Made by a program: the position numbers and the translations under genes
Source: Burkholderiales bacterium Ga0074133
GTDB lineage: Bacteria; Pseudomonadota; Gammaproteobacteria; Burkholderiales; Burkholderiaceae_C
Assembly: GCA_001464865.1 (NCBI GenBank)
Contig: LNEG01000217.1
Span: 1 to 32,426 of the forward strand
DNA: 32,426 bases
Direction: 5' to 3'
Notes under the pieces: model-generated
Databases searched by the model: none
Told to the model about the DNA's origin: nothing
The model's input: the letters and a program-made list of their open reading frames with translations, nothing else
Shown here: piece after piece, positions 1 to 8,203 of the stretch
Numbering within the stretch: position 1 is the stretch's first letter
How the letters are laid out: each line of letters opens with the position of its first letter

Positions 1-50
1 GGGTGCAATCAAATAAAGGACCTCAAGCCGGTTTTGCTTGTTTTTCGAGT
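1..50 (+). repeat. Dispersed intergenic repeat A, copy 1 (cut by window edge)
   Basis: The first 50 bases match the non-palindromic half of the repeat at 4266-4340: both carry tgcaatca, then aaaggac, then a G/C-rich stretch and ttttgc. The hairpin half expected just upstream lies outside the window. It sits upstream of the pirin gene. Confidence 0.55.
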
Positions 51-155
51 CCGGAGGGCTGTACGGCCCCCATCCACTGTCCTGCCCCTGGCATCGCACT
101 GTTCCATCCGGGGGACTTCTATCCGGGCACCATTGGCGCCATATTCTGGTGTCCG

Positions 156-174
156 GCCGCCCGATCGGGGCGGC
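156..174. other. Hairpin just upstream of the pirin start
   Basis: GCCGCCC (156-162) can pair with GGGCGGC (168-174) around a GATCG loop. It ends 20 bases before the pirin ATG and 8 bases before its AGGAG. It could influence translation or be the end of an upstream transcript; no T-tract follows. Confidence 0.4.
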
Positions 175-194
175 GCCATCCTGAGGAGCCCTGC

Positions 195-1277
195 ATGTCT
201 TCGTCCCCCTCTCCTGACACTTCCGTCCTGCCCGTGGTGCAGGCCCAGCTGCTGGGCCCGCAGTGGCCCACGCTGGACCCCTTCCTTTTCTGTGCCCACC
301 ATGACGATGCCTACCCCGCGGGGAACGCGGCGTTCGGCCCGGCCGTGCCGATCGATGACCGGCAGATCGGCAGCGACTTCAGCCGCAAGGACGGCTGGAG
401 CATGTACCACGGCGACACGGTGCCCGGTTTTCCCGGTCACCCGCACCGCGGGTTTGAAACCGTGACGCTGGTGCGCAAGGGGCTCATCGACCATTCCGAT
501 TCGCTGGGCGCGGCAGCGCGCTTTGGCGGCGGCGATGTGCAGTGGGTGACGGCGGGCAAGGGCATCGTGCATTCCGAGATGTTTCCGCTGCTCAACGCCA
601 CCGCGCCCAACCCGCTCGAACTCTTCCAGATCTGGCTGAACCTGCCTGCCCGCCACAAGATGGTGGAACCGCACTTCACCATGCTGTGGAGCGAACGCAT
701 TCCGCGGCTGGAGCACCGCGACGCGGCGGGCCGCAAGACCACTGTCACCGTGGTGGCCGGTGCGCTGCCGGGTGCGCCCGCGCCGCTGTCACCGCCGCCA
801 GAGTCCTGGGCCTCCCAGCCCGAAGGCGATGTGGCCATCTGGACCCTGCACCTGGAACCCGGTGCTGAATGGACCCTGCCCGCTGCAGCGGGTGCCGGCA
901 CGCAGCGCATGCTGTACTTCTTTGTGGGCGAGAGCCTGCGCGTAGGCCCGCAGGAGGTGGACCGCCATGCCGCGCTGCAGTTGCGGGCCGGGCACGACTG
1001 GCTGCTCGCCAACACCGGCACCACGCCGGTGGAATGCCTGCTGCTGCAGGGCCGGCCCATTGCGGAGCCGGTGGCGCAGTACGGCCCGTTCGTGATGAAC
1101 ACGCAGGCCGAGATCATGCAGGCCATGAACGACTACCGCCGCACGCAGTTTGGCGGCTGGCCCTGGCCCGATCAGGACCCGGTGCATGGCACCGCGGCGC
1201 GGCGTTTTGCGCGCTACCCGGGGCAGGCCAGCGAGGAGATTCCCGAGGCATCTCCGGCCAGCAGCGCCGCCGGTTGA
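195..1277 (+). CDS. Pirin family protein
   Basis: This is a 360-residue bicupin protein of the pirin family. Bacterial pirins are variously quercetin dioxygenase-like enzymes or protein-interaction partners, so the reaction is not known here. The N-terminal cupin carries the metal-site pattern of the family: H82 and H84 in GHPHRGFET, and H126 and E128 in GIVHSEMF. The second cupin half follows, with a Pro/Ala-rich linker around residues 190-205. The start at 195 is chosen because AGGAG lies 7 bases upstream and the conserved domain begins soon after; the open frame runs further 5' but that part is not pirin-like. It stands alone, with repeat A upstream and slyD 200 bases downstream. Confidence 0.9.
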   Translation: MSSSPSPDTSVLPVVQAQLLGPQWPTLDPFLFCAHHDDAYPAGNAAFGPAVPIDDRQIGSDFSRKDGWSMYHGDTVPGFPGHPHRGFETVTLVRKGLIDHSDSLGAAARFGGGDVQWVTAGKGIVHSEMFPLLNATAPNPLELFQIWLNLPARHKMVEPHFTMLWSERIPRLEHRDAAGRKTTVTVVAGALPGAPAPLSPPPESWASQPEGDVAIWTLHLEPGAEWTLPAAAGAGTQRMLYFFVGESLRVGPQEVDRHAALQLRAGHDWLLANTGTTPVECLLLQGRPIAEPVAQYGPFVMNTQAEIMQAMNDYRRTQFGGWPWPDQDPVHGTAARRFARYPGQASEEIPEASPASSAAG

Positions 1278-1477
1278 GGGCGGCGCTGCTGCGCGCGCAG
1301 CAACGTGCGCTGGCTGCTCCAGCACGTCGGTGCCCGTGCTGCGGCAGCGCGGCGTCTGCGCGTCGTGGACAATGCGCGGTCCCGGCCCACGCGCGGTGGT
1401 CTGGCCTGCCCTGCAGGGCCGATGCCGTGTCCCCATGCCGCGCCCCTGCGGGCCCAACCGATTGAAAGCGCACCACC

Positions 1478-1948
1478 ATGAACATCACCAAAGACTCTGC
1501 CGTCACCATCACATACAAGGTGACCAACCCCCAAGGCAAGCCGCTGGATGCGGGCAGCCTGGCCTACCTGCATGGTGGCTACGAGAACATCTTCCCCAAG
1601 GTCGAGGCCGCCCTCGAAGGCCAGACGGTGGGCTTTGCCACCACACTGGACCTGGCCGTGGAAGACGCCTTTGGCGTGCGCGACGAAAGCCTGGTGCGCA
1701 CCATCCCCAAGAGCGAGTTTCCGCCTGGCGTGAAGGTCGGCGGCCAGCTGCAGGGCGTGGGCAATGACGGCCAGCCCGCCGTGTTCAACGTGGTCAAGAT
1801 CAAGGGCCCCGAAGTGCACCTGGACGGCAACCACCCGCTGGCCGGGCAGGCGCTGAAGTTCAGCTGCAAGGTCTCTGCCGTGCGCGCCGCATCGGCCGAA
1901 GAGATTGCGCACCGCCATGTGCATGGCGCGCATGGGCACCAGCATTGA
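1478..1948 (+). CDS. slyD: FKBP-type peptidyl-prolyl cis-trans isomerase, SlyD-like
   Basis: A 156-residue cytoplasmic proline isomerase and chaperone of the SlyD type. The FKBP half includes YLHGG (30-34) and the segment VEAALEGQTVGF. The insert-in-flap region spans roughly residues 68-125, and the family signature GNHPLAG is at 117-123. The C-terminus is histidine-rich (H at 145, 147, 149, 152, 154 and 156), as in SlyD proteins that bind nickel and other metals, though shorter than the E. coli tail. It is about the usual length. It is monocistronic by layout: the next gene is on the opposite strand, and a strong terminator follows at 2002-2049. It may serve metallocentre assembly, but nothing nearby shows that. 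Confidence 0.9.
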   Translation: MNITKDSAVTITYKVTNPQGKPLDAGSLAYLHGGYENIFPKVEAALEGQTVGFATTLDLAVEDAFGVRDESLVRTIPKSEFPPGVKVGGQLQGVGNDGQPAVFNVVKIKGPEVHLDGNHPLAGQALKFSCKVSAVRAASAEEIAHRHVHGAHGHQH

Positions 1949-2001
1949 TGCAAAGGGCCGCTGGCTGAAAGGCAGATTCGCTCCATCGCAGCCCGCCTGC
2001 C

Positions 2002-2049
2002 GCCACCCCGCTGTGCCCGCCTGCAGGGCACCCGCCGGGTGGCTTTTTT
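2002..2049 (+). terminator. Rho-independent terminator of slyD (nested hairpin)
   Basis: GCCACCC (2002-2008) pairs with GGGTGGC (2037-2043), enclosing a second hairpin GTGCCC (2013-2018)/GGGCAC (2026-2031). TTTTTT follows at once (2044-2049). The T-tract also supplies the TAA stop of the gene on the other strand (2048-2050). Confidence 0.8.
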
Positions 2050-2920
2050 ACGCCCGGGCTGTCTTGCCCGCAATGCGTCGGCGCGGTTCTGTGGCGTCGG
2101 CTTCCACCATCTTGGCGCTGCGCTCGTGCGCTGTCTGCGCCAGCTCGGTGATGAGCGCGGCCTCGGGCAGGTTGTGCCAGTAGCGCGTGGGCATTTCCTT
2201 TTTCATCATGTTCAGCTTGAGCCGCGCGGGGTTGAAGATGTGGCGGTAGTAGGTCAGCCACAGCGCCTCGCCGGCATCGGGCGGCGGCGCGTCGCTGCGC
2301 TGGCCGCCGGGGCCGGTATGCAGATGCTTGCCATCCCAGCGCACGCTGGCGTCGGGCGTGAGGATGGCCCAGCGCATCTGCGTGAAGCGGCGGATGAAGA
2401 AGCCCGCGTTGGCCTCGGTGATGTAGTGGTCGGGCTCGAACCAGGCCATGTGCAGCGTTTGCCCATCGGGCTCCACCACGGGGCGAAAGCGCACAAAGGC
2501 GTGCATCTTGTGCTTGTCGCGCGCCACGGCGCGGGCCATGTGGTGGGCCTGCATGCGGTCGGCGTCCAGCGGGTCGTGCCGCGCGGCTTCGGCGTCGGCA
2601 CTGCCCTGCGCCATGCGCCACAGCAGCCGGTACATCAGCGTGAAGCGGGCCGGGTCGCGGTGCAGGATGAGCTGTTCGCACAGGCGCACAAAGTCGGGCG
2701 ACACGCGCAGCGGCGGCGCGTGGGGCGCCGGGCCGGGCAGGGTGTTGCCCACGATGCCGCTGCTTTCGGGCTCGGGTGCGAACAGGTCTTCAGCGGCATC
2801 CGCCGGGCAGCGCCAGTCCACCGCGTGCGGCGGCACGTTGGCCTGCACCAGTGCGCGCGCGGCAGTGCGGAAACCGGGCCAGTCGGTGGGGTGTTCCAGG
2901 GTGATGGTGTGGCGCTGCAT
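2048..2920 (-). CDS. DUF4130 domain protein (predicted DNA metabolism, TIGR03915-like)
   Basis: A 290-residue protein that I match to the DUF4130 family, found next to a radical SAM protein in many bacteria and assigned only a predicted role in DNA modification or repair. Recognisable parts are the N-terminal FRTAARAL segment, FVRFRPV near the middle, and the C-terminal MPTRYWHNLPEAALI stretch with a Lys-rich lead-in. In many proteobacteria the same domain is fused to a C-terminal uracil-DNA-glycosylase-like (UdgX) domain. Here the protein stops just after the linker-like end, inside the slyD terminator. It begins 15 bases after the end of the radical SAM gene on the same strand, so the two are probably cotranscribed. 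Family assignment is from memory of the sequence pattern; the function is not established. Confidence 0.75.
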   Translation of the reverse strand: MQRHTITLEHPTDWPGFRTAARALVQANVPPHAVDWRCPADAAEDLFAPEPESSGIVGNTLPGPAPHAPPLRVSPDFVRLCEQLILHRDPARFTLMYRLLWRMAQGSADAEAARHDPLDADRMQAHHMARAVARDKHKMHAFVRFRPVVEPDGQTLHMAWFEPDHYITEANAGFFIRRFTQMRWAILTPDASVRWDGKHLHTGPGGQRSDAPPPDAGEALWLTYYRHIFNPARLKLNMMKKEMPTRYWHNLPEAALITELAQTAHERSAKMVEADATEPRRRIAGKTARA

Positions 2921-2935
2921 GCGGACCTCACGCGC

Positions 2936-4210
2936 TCAAAACAGGCTGCGCTGCACCGGCGGCGGCGCCAGTTGCGCAGCCAGGTCCGTGGCATCCAGCG
3001 CGCGGCCGGGGCGGTAGTCGGCGGCCTCCACAAAAGGCAGCACTTTCTTCAAAGGCACATGCAGCCGCGCCAGGTCGGCATGGCGCAGGCGGCGCACGCG
3101 GCGGGCGGCCAGCAGGCGCTCGACTGTCTGCACGCCAAAGCCGGGCACGCGCAGCAGCAGCTCGCGCGGGGCGGTGTTCAGGTTGACGGGAAAGCGCTCG
3201 CGGTGCGCCAGCGCCCAGGCCAGCTTGGGGTCCATGTCCAGCGAAAGCATGCCTGTTTGCGCGGATGGCACGATCTCGTCGTGGGTGAAGCCGTAAAAGC
3301 GCATCAGCCAGTCGGCCTGGTACAGCCGGTGTTCGCGCACGGTGGGCGGCGCTGCCAGGGGCAGGGCACGGGCCGCGTCGGGGATGGGGCTGAAGGCCGA
3401 GTAGTACACCCGCCGCAGCTGGTGCGCGCCATACAGCCGCGCGCTGGTGGCCAGGATGGTGCTGTCGCTGGTGGCGTCGGCCCCCACGATCATCTGCGTG
3501 CTCTGCCCGCCGGGCGCAAAGTGCGGCACGCTGGCGCGGCGCGTGGTGCGCGACTGCGGCATCGACACGATGGCCTGCGCGGCCTGTTCCTTGCGCGCGG
3601 CGCGCGATTCGCCAATGTGCACTGCCATGCGGGCCATCGACCGGTCGATGGCGGCGCTGTCCTTCTCGGGCGCCAGCGCCTTGAGGCCTTCGGCGGTGGG
3701 CAGCTCGATGTTGATGGACAGCCGGTCGGCATAGCGGCCGGCGCGCTCCATCAGCTCGGGCGACGCATCGGGAATGGTTTTGAGGTGGATGTAGCCCCGA
3801 AAGTCATGCTCCTCGCGCAGCACGCGGGCCACCTCCACCACCTGCTCCATGGTGTAGTCGGGGCTCTGGATGATGCCGCTCGAAAGGAACAGGCCCTCGA
3901 TGCAGTTGCGGCGGTAAAAGTCGAGCGTGAGCTGCACCACCTCATCGACCGTGAAGCGCGCGCGGGGCACGTTGCTGGTCACGCGGTTCACGCAGTACAG
4001 GCAGTCGTACTGGCAGAAGTTGGTGAGCAGGATCTTGAGCAGCGAGATGCACCGACCATCGGGCGCATAGCTGTGGCAGATGCCCATGCCTTCCGTCGAG
4101 CCCATGCCGCGTCCGCCCACCGAGTTGCGTGGCGCAGCACCGCTCGATGCACACGAGGCGTCGTACTTGGCGGCATCGGCCAGGATGGCGAGTTTGGACT
4201 GTAAATTCAC
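2936..4210 (-). CDS. Radical SAM protein, predicted DNA modification/repair (TIGR03916-like)
   Basis: A 424-residue radical SAM enzyme. The 4Fe-4S cluster motif CxxxCxxC is C66, C70 and C73 in NFCQYDCLYC. Near the C-terminus a helix-hairpin-helix-like segment (LLLRVPGFGVQTVERLLAARR, about residues 345-365) suggests nucleic-acid binding. The N-terminus has a Cys-bearing lead (C20, C45, C54) typical of this subgroup. It is the upstream partner of the DUF4130 gene, and this pairing defines the family. The substrate is unknown; a DNA base lesion or modification is the usual proposal. The start is the first ATG of the frame, in an AT-rich upstream region next to repeat A. Confidence 0.8.
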   Translation of the reverse strand: MNLQSKLAILADAAKYDASCASSGAAPRNSVGGRGMGSTEGMGICHSYAPDGRCISLLKILLTNFCQYDCLYCVNRVTSNVPRARFTVDEVVQLTLDFYRRNCIEGLFLSSGIIQSPDYTMEQVVEVARVLREEHDFRGYIHLKTIPDASPELMERAGRYADRLSINIELPTAEGLKALAPEKDSAAIDRSMARMAVHIGESRAARKEQAAQAIVSMPQSRTTRRASVPHFAPGGQSTQMIVGADATSDSTILATSARLYGAHQLRRVYYSAFSPIPDAARALPLAAPPTVREHRLYQADWLMRFYGFTHDEIVPSAQTGMLSLDMDPKLAWALAHRERFPVNLNTAPRELLLRVPGFGVQTVERLLAARRVRRLRHADLARLHVPLKKVLPFVEAADYRPGRALDATDLAAQLAPPPVQRSLF

Positions 4211-4265
4211 TGGATGAATTTACAGCTTTTTGATCCCTTGTGCCATTCAGGGGTCAAATCATAGC

Positions 4266-4340
4266 CGTCACTTGCTATTTAATTGATAGCAATTAGTGCA
4301 ATCAATGAAAGGACTTGCGGCTGATTTTGCCCAATTTTGC
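4266..4340 (+). repeat. Dispersed intergenic repeat A, copy 2
   Basis: It begins with a perfect hairpin, TTGCTAT (4272-4278)/ATAGCAA (4286-4292), followed by gtgcaatca, aaaggacttgcgg and ttttgc. Its reverse complement aligns along its length with the copies at 5888-5958 and 31003-31072. Confidence 0.7.
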
Positions 4341-4382
4341 GGTGACGGGCGGCCGCAGTGGCTTCGCGCTGGCTTTTCGAGG

Positions 4383-5270
4383 CTACCGGGCCGCTTCACG
4401 GTTGCGCCGCAGCGCCGTGCGCAGCAGCCGGGTGGCGCGGTCCCGCAGGCCCGCCGGCTTGTTGGCCTGCTGCGCGGGGGCGCGGCCCCGGGCGTCCTGG
4501 CACGCCGCCAGAAAGTCCTTCAGGATGGCCGTGTCGTCCAGCGTGTCCGAGCCCTGCTGGTGGAACTCGGGGTGCCACTGCGTGGCCGCGATGTAGCTGC
4601 GCCCGGGTGCAGGCTTGACGCGGATGGCCTCGGGCACGCCATCGGGTTCGCTCAGGGCCTCGACCACAAAATCGGGCGCCACGCGTTTGATGCCCTGGTG
4701 GTGGATGCTGTTGACCCGCGCACGCGGCATGCCGGGGTAGAGCTGCGCCAGGCGCGAGTCGGGCACGATCTGGATGTCGTGAAAATGCTGGTCGTACGTG
4801 GTGGCGTTGCGGTGCTGCAGCGCGCCGGGGTGCTGGGTTTCGATGTCCTGGTACAGCGCGCCGCCAAAGGCCACGTTGATAAGCTGCAGGCCCCGGCACA
4901 CGCCAAAGATGGGCTTGCCCACCTCGGCAAAGGCCTTCACCAGCGCCAGGTCGTAGATGTCGCGCACGCGGTCGCCCGTCCACTCGTCGCGCAGGGGCTC
5001 CTCGCCATAGTTGCCGGGCCACACGTCGGCACCACCGTGCATCACCACGCCATCGAGCCACTGGGCGTAATGCTGCAGCGTGACGTCGCCGCGCGCGGTT
5101 TCGCCGGTGGGGCAGGGCACCATCACCACGATGGCGCCCGACGACATGATCCAGTGGGCGATGGACTGCTCCACGTACTGCAGCGTCTTGTTGGTGAACA
5201 GCGGGCGGGTGGGGTCGGCGTGCTGAAAGCAGGCCGATAGACCGATCTTGAGGCGGGGTGCGGAGGCCAT
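4383..5270 (-). CDS. Gamma-glutamyl-gamma-aminobutyrate hydrolase-like protein (peptidase C26)
   Basis: A 295-residue class I glutamine-amidotransferase-fold hydrolase of the PuuD/C26 group. The nucleophile is C125 in the elbow GVCRGLQ, and the other triad residues are H233 and E235 in QWHPEF. The segment DGVVMHGGADVWP near residues 73-85 is the family's typical oxyanion-hole region. Family members release GABA from gamma-glutamyl-GABA in putrescine breakdown, but there are no putrescine genes here, so the substrate is open. The C-terminal 35 residues are basic (RNREAAR end). The start ATG opens directly into the conserved LKIGLSA strand. It diverges from the HPF-like gene. Confidence 0.85.
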   Translation of the reverse strand: MASAPRLKIGLSACFQHADPTRPLFTNKTLQYVEQSIAHWIMSSGAIVVMVPCPTGETARGDVTLQHYAQWLDGVVMHGGADVWPGNYGEEPLRDEWTGDRVRDIYDLALVKAFAEVGKPIFGVCRGLQLINVAFGGALYQDIETQHPGALQHRNATTYDQHFHDIQIVPDSRLAQLYPGMPRARVNSIHHQGIKRVAPDFVVEALSEPDGVPEAIRVKPAPGRSYIAATQWHPEFHQQGSDTLDDTAILKDFLAACQDARGRAPAQQANKPAGLRDRATRLLRTALRRNREAAR

Positions 5271-5538
5271 GGGTAAAACGGGCTTCGGGCAACGTTGCTG
5301 CGCACAGCGCCGCTGCAGAAAAACGGATGGATGTGGTCTTGCATTGTGCGCGGCGCTGCGCCAGGCAGGTGTAGGAATTGGGCTTGCATGGCCCTGTGGT
5401 GTAGGGCCCTAAGCCCCGTGGCTGCACAGGTTCTTACCGTCGGGTTGCCGTTTGGTGCGACGATGGGTCTGACGCAGGGCATGCCCGGCACAGTGCGCCG
5501 GGCGGTTCCAGGCCATCACCCTTTTCACAGGAGATTCC
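5271..5538. promoter_or_regulatory. Divergent intergenic region
   Basis: 268 bases between two divergent genes must hold both promoters. I found no convincing operator, repeat or small gene in it; only the AGGAG ahead of the HPF-like gene (5529-5533) is clear. Confidence 0.35.
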
Positions 5539-5889
5539 ATGCAAGTCCAAGTCAACACCGACGACCACATCCAGGGCGGCGATTCGCTCGCGCAATGGAT
5601 CAGCGATGAGTGCAAGAGCCGCCTGTCGCGCTTTCAGGACCACGTGACGCGGCTGGAGGTGTACCTGTCGGATCTGGATGCCGGCAAGTCGGGCGCCAAC
5701 GACAAGCGCTGCCGCATCGAGGCGCGCGTGACCGGCCGTCAGCCTGTGACGGTGAGCGACGACTCGGACAAGATGGCCACCGCCTTCATCGGTGCCTCCG
5801 ACAAGCTCGCCCGCGCGCTCGACACCGACCTGGGCCGACTCAAGGACCGCCACGGCCGCGACACCATCCGCACGGCGGCGGAAGAGTAA
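5539..5889 (+). CDS. HPF/RaiA-family ribosome-associated protein
   Basis: A 116-residue protein with the beta-alpha-beta-beta-beta-alpha layout of the hibernation-promoting factor/RaiA family: an N-terminal strand (MQVQVNT), a helix with SLAQWISDECKSRLSRF, strands including HVTRLEVYLSDL and CRIEARV, and a final helix with KLARALDTDLGRLKDR. Relatives bind the 30S subunit and slow or stabilise ribosomes under stress. It lacks the C-terminal dimerising domain of long HPF. Some relatives in this family have diverged and their ribosome binding is untested. A clear CAGGAG precedes the ATG. It ends in a region filled with two repeats, facing vanB. Confidence 0.75.
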   Translation: MQVQVNTDDHIQGGDSLAQWISDECKSRLSRFQDHVTRLEVYLSDLDAGKSGANDKRCRIEARVTGRQPVTVSDDSDKMATAFIGASDKLARALDTDLGRLKDRHGRDTIRTAAEE

Positions 5890-5958
5890 ATTTGGAATGA
5901 AATAGGCCGCTAGCGCTTGATTTAATTGGCTTGATTGCTATTTAATAAATAGCAATTT
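5888..5958 (-). repeat. Dispersed intergenic repeat A, copy 3
   Basis: It contains aggccgctagcgcttga and attggcttg, and ends with the longest hairpin of the set, ATTGCTATTT (5934-5943)/AAATAGCAAT (5947-5956), a 10-base stem with a 3-base loop. It is inverted relative to copies 1 and 2. It may double as a terminator after the HPF-like gene. Confidence 0.7.
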
Positions 5959-6005
5959 GTGCCAAGTGCCAAGTGCCCAGAGGCTGGCAACTGGCGCGCC
6001 CAAGG

Positions 6006-6089
6006 CCAGAGACGGCTAGCAAGGGCCGCCCCGCAGCGAGGGCGTCGTCCCCCTTCAGGGGGAAGGCGCCGCAGGCGACTCAGGGGGTG
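6006..6089 (-). repeat. Dispersed repeat B, copy 1, at the vanB 3' end
   Basis: Read on the minus strand it is CCCCCTGAGTCGCCTGCGG followed by a hairpin TCCCCC/GGGGGA (6048-6053/6058-6063) and GCTGCGGGGCGGCCCTTGCT. It is nearly identical to 32025-32107. It starts 8 bases after the vanB stop and could act as its terminator. Confidence 0.75.
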
Positions 6090-6096
6090 TTCAAAT

Positions 6097-7062
6097 TCAC
6101 AAATCCAGCACCAGCACCTTGCTGCGCGCCCGCGAGCAGCAGGGCATGAACTGCTGGTTGCCCGCCTTTTCCTCGTCGGTCAGGTACATGTCGCGGTGGT
6201 CCACCTCGCCTTCGAGCACGCGGGTGATGCAGGTGCCGCACACGCCCTGCTCGCACGAGGTGAGGATGTCGATGCCCTCGCAGCGCAGCGCCTCCACCAC
6301 CGAGGTGTCGGCGGCGATGGTGTAGGCCTTGCCGGTGCTGGCAATGCGCACCTCAAAGGCCTGGTCGCCCGAGGTGTCCTGCGTTGGCGCGCCGAAGTAT
6401 TCCAGGTGGATGCGGTCCTGTGGCCAGCCCCTGGCCTTGGCGGTGTTCACCACATGGTCGATGAAACCTGCAGGGCCGCACACATACAGGCGCTGGTCGC
6501 CGCCCGGCGCGGCCAGCACGGCAGCCAGGTCGAGCTTTTGTTCGGGTGCACCGTCATCGACGTGGAACTGCACATGCCGCGCCATGGCCGATGCGGCGAT
6601 CTCGGCGGCAAAGGCGGTGCGCTCTTCTGACCGGGTGCAGTAGTGCAGGGCAAAGTCGGCACCGGTGCGCGCCAGCCGGTCGGCCATGCACAGCAGCGGC
6701 GTCACGCCGATGCCACCGGCCAGCAGCAGCGTGCGCTGCGCCGGGTGCAGCGGAAAGTGGTTGCGCGGCGTGCTGATGGTGATCACATCGCCCTCGTTCA
6801 CCTGCGCATGCATGGCTTCCGAGCCACCGCGCGAGGCGGGGTCGCGCAGCACCGCGATGCGGTAGCGGTGCGATTCGTGCGAGGCGTTGCACAGCGAGTA
6901 CTGGCGCACCAGCCCGCCGGGAACATGCACGTCGATGTGCGAGCCCGCGCTGAACGGGGGCAGTGGCGCGCCGTCCACACGGGCCAGCTCGAAGCTGGCG
7001 ATGCCTTCGGCCTCGGCCTGCTTCTGGACGACGCGGACCTGGATGGTTTCCTGCGCGGTCAT
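6097..7062 (-). CDS. vanB: Vanillate O-demethylase reductase subunit
   Basis: A 321-residue phthalate-dioxygenase-reductase-type protein that passes electrons from NAD(P)H through flavin and a [2Fe-2S] centre to VanA. Domains in order are the flavin-binding barrel (RQYSL at 53-57), the nucleotide-binding domain (LAGGIGVTP at 114-122, YVCGPAGF near 193-200), and a C-terminal plant-type ferredoxin whose ligands are C270, C275, C278 and a Cys at 308 or 309. The length is normal. Its ATG overlaps the vanA stop by four bases (ATGA at 7059-7062), so it is translationally coupled to vanA. It belongs to a family that also includes reductases for other aromatic oxygenases; the neighbour decides the name. 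Confidence 0.88.
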   Translation of the reverse strand: MTAQETIQVRVVQKQAEAEGIASFELARVDGAPLPPFSAGSHIDVHVPGGLVRQYSLCNASHESHRYRIAVLRDPASRGGSEAMHAQVNEGDVITISTPRNHFPLHPAQRTLLLAGGIGVTPLLCMADRLARTGADFALHYCTRSEERTAFAAEIAASAMARHVQFHVDDGAPEQKLDLAAVLAAPGGDQRLYVCGPAGFIDHVVNTAKARGWPQDRIHLEYFGAPTQDTSGDQAFEVRIASTGKAYTIAADTSVVEALRCEGIDILTSCEQGVCGTCITRVLEGEVDHRDMYLTDEEKAGNQQFMPCCSRARSKVLVLDL

Positions 7063-8114
7063 GCGGCCACCATCTGGGGTGCAGCGGCGGCCTGCTCGGC
7101 GGCGATCAGGCGGTCCAGGATCTTGCGCGACTGCACGCCGCCAGCATCGATGTTGAGCATGAGCAGCTTGCGGTCGGGCCAGCGCAGCAGGTTTTGCTGC
7201 TGCATCTCCAGCATGTCCTGGTCCTCGGCAAAGATCTTGCCCTGGCCCTCGCGGATCTGCGTGGTCAGCGCGGGGTCCTGCGGCTTGAAGTGGCGCGCCA
7301 TGCCCCAGAAGTAGTGGATCGAGGTATCGGTTTCGGGCGTGATGAAATCCACCACGATGCTTGACGCCTTCTTGTCGGCCGGCGCGTTGTAGCCGCCGTG
7401 CCCGGCCAGCGCCACGCCCACTTCGATCAGCACATGGCTGGGCGGCGTGAAGTGGCAGATCTGCCAGCGGTCCACCGGCTGGTCGTCGGGCAGGCCGTTC
7501 ATGCGCATGGCCATTTTCCAGAAGGGCGGTGCCTCAATGCCTTCCATGAAGCGGCTGGTGATGACTTCATCCCCCTCCACGCGGGTCTTGCACGGCACCT
7601 CGTCGATTTCCTTTTGCCCGATGCTGGTGGAGTGCACATAGGTTTCGTGCGTCAGGTCCATCAGGTTGTCGATCATCAGGCGGTAGTCGCATTCGATGTG
7701 GTACAGCCCGCCGCCGTACGCCCACTCCGGGTTGTCGGCCCAGTGCAGGTGGTGGATGGTGGCCGGGTCGGCCTTGTCGGCATCGCCGGGCCACACCCAG
7801 ATGAAGCCGTAGCGCTCCACCACCGGAAAGCTCCTCGTCCTGGGAAAGCCCTGCACGCGCTGGCCGGGCATAGAGACCGACTTGCCCGTGCACTCCACCC
7901 GCAGGCCGTGGTAGCCGCATTGCAGATGGCCTTCGCACACCGTGCCCAGCGACAGCGGCGCGCCCCGGTGCGGGCAGAAGTCGTCCAGCGCGGCGACCTG
8001 ACCTGGCGCAGGGCGGTAGAACACGATCTTTTCGTTGCAGATGGTGCGGCCCAGGGGCTTGTCGGCGATCTCGTCGGCAGTGCAGGCAACGTACCAGGCA
8101 TTTTTGGGGAACAT
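7059..8114 (-). CDS. vanA: Vanillate O-demethylase oxygenase subunit
   Basis: A 351-residue Rieske non-haem iron oxygenase that removes the vanillate methyl group as formaldehyde to give protocatechuate. The Rieske ligands are C47 and H49 (CPHRGAP), and C66 and H69 (CGYHGL). The mononuclear iron site is D153-X2-H156-X4-H161 in DLTHETYVH. The sequence tracks Pseudomonas VanA throughout (for example MPGQRV, WVWPGD, FTPPSHVLIEVGVA, LNIDAGGVQSRK), so I am confident of the substrate class. The start at 8114 gives MFPKNAWYVA, as in known VanA; the open frame runs 62 codons further but is not conserved. The protocatechuate produced can feed the pmd genes at 29280 onward. Confidence 0.92.
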   Translation of the reverse strand: MFPKNAWYVACTADEIADKPLGRTICNEKIVFYRPAPGQVAALDDFCPHRGAPLSLGTVCEGHLQCGYHGLRVECTGKSVSMPGQRVQGFPRTRSFPVVERYGFIWVWPGDADKADPATIHHLHWADNPEWAYGGGLYHIECDYRLMIDNLMDLTHETYVHSTSIGQKEIDEVPCKTRVEGDEVITSRFMEGIEAPPFWKMAMRMNGLPDDQPVDRWQICHFTPPSHVLIEVGVALAGHGGYNAPADKKASSIVVDFITPETDTSIHYFWGMARHFKPQDPALTTQIREGQGKIFAEDQDMLEMQQQNLLRWPDRKLLMLNIDAGGVQSRKILDRLIAAEQAAAAPQMVAA

Positions 8115-8203
8115 GGCGGGTTCTCGTTTCGTGGGGGTGGGGCGGCAGACCGTTGCGTTGACCGGGCTGCGGTGCATCGCATTGTGCGAAAAGGCACGAT
8201 TGC

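Noticed and set aside
3..194. An N-terminal extension of the pirin from the upstream open frame
   Set aside because: The residues are Cys/Pro/Gly-rich and not pirin-like, they cover a dispersed repeat, and a good ribosome site precedes the ATG at 195.
2039..4204. A 721-codon open frame on + across the DUF4130 and radical SAM genes
   Set aside because: It lies wholly opposite two genes with recognisable domains, has low-complexity His/Gly/Arg/Ala composition, and shows no domain; it is a shadow of high G+C coding.
5956..5985. A short tandem duplication, gtgccaagtgccaagtgccc, next to repeat A
   Set aside because: It is only two to three copies of a 7-base unit and can arise by slippage; there is nothing to suggest a function.
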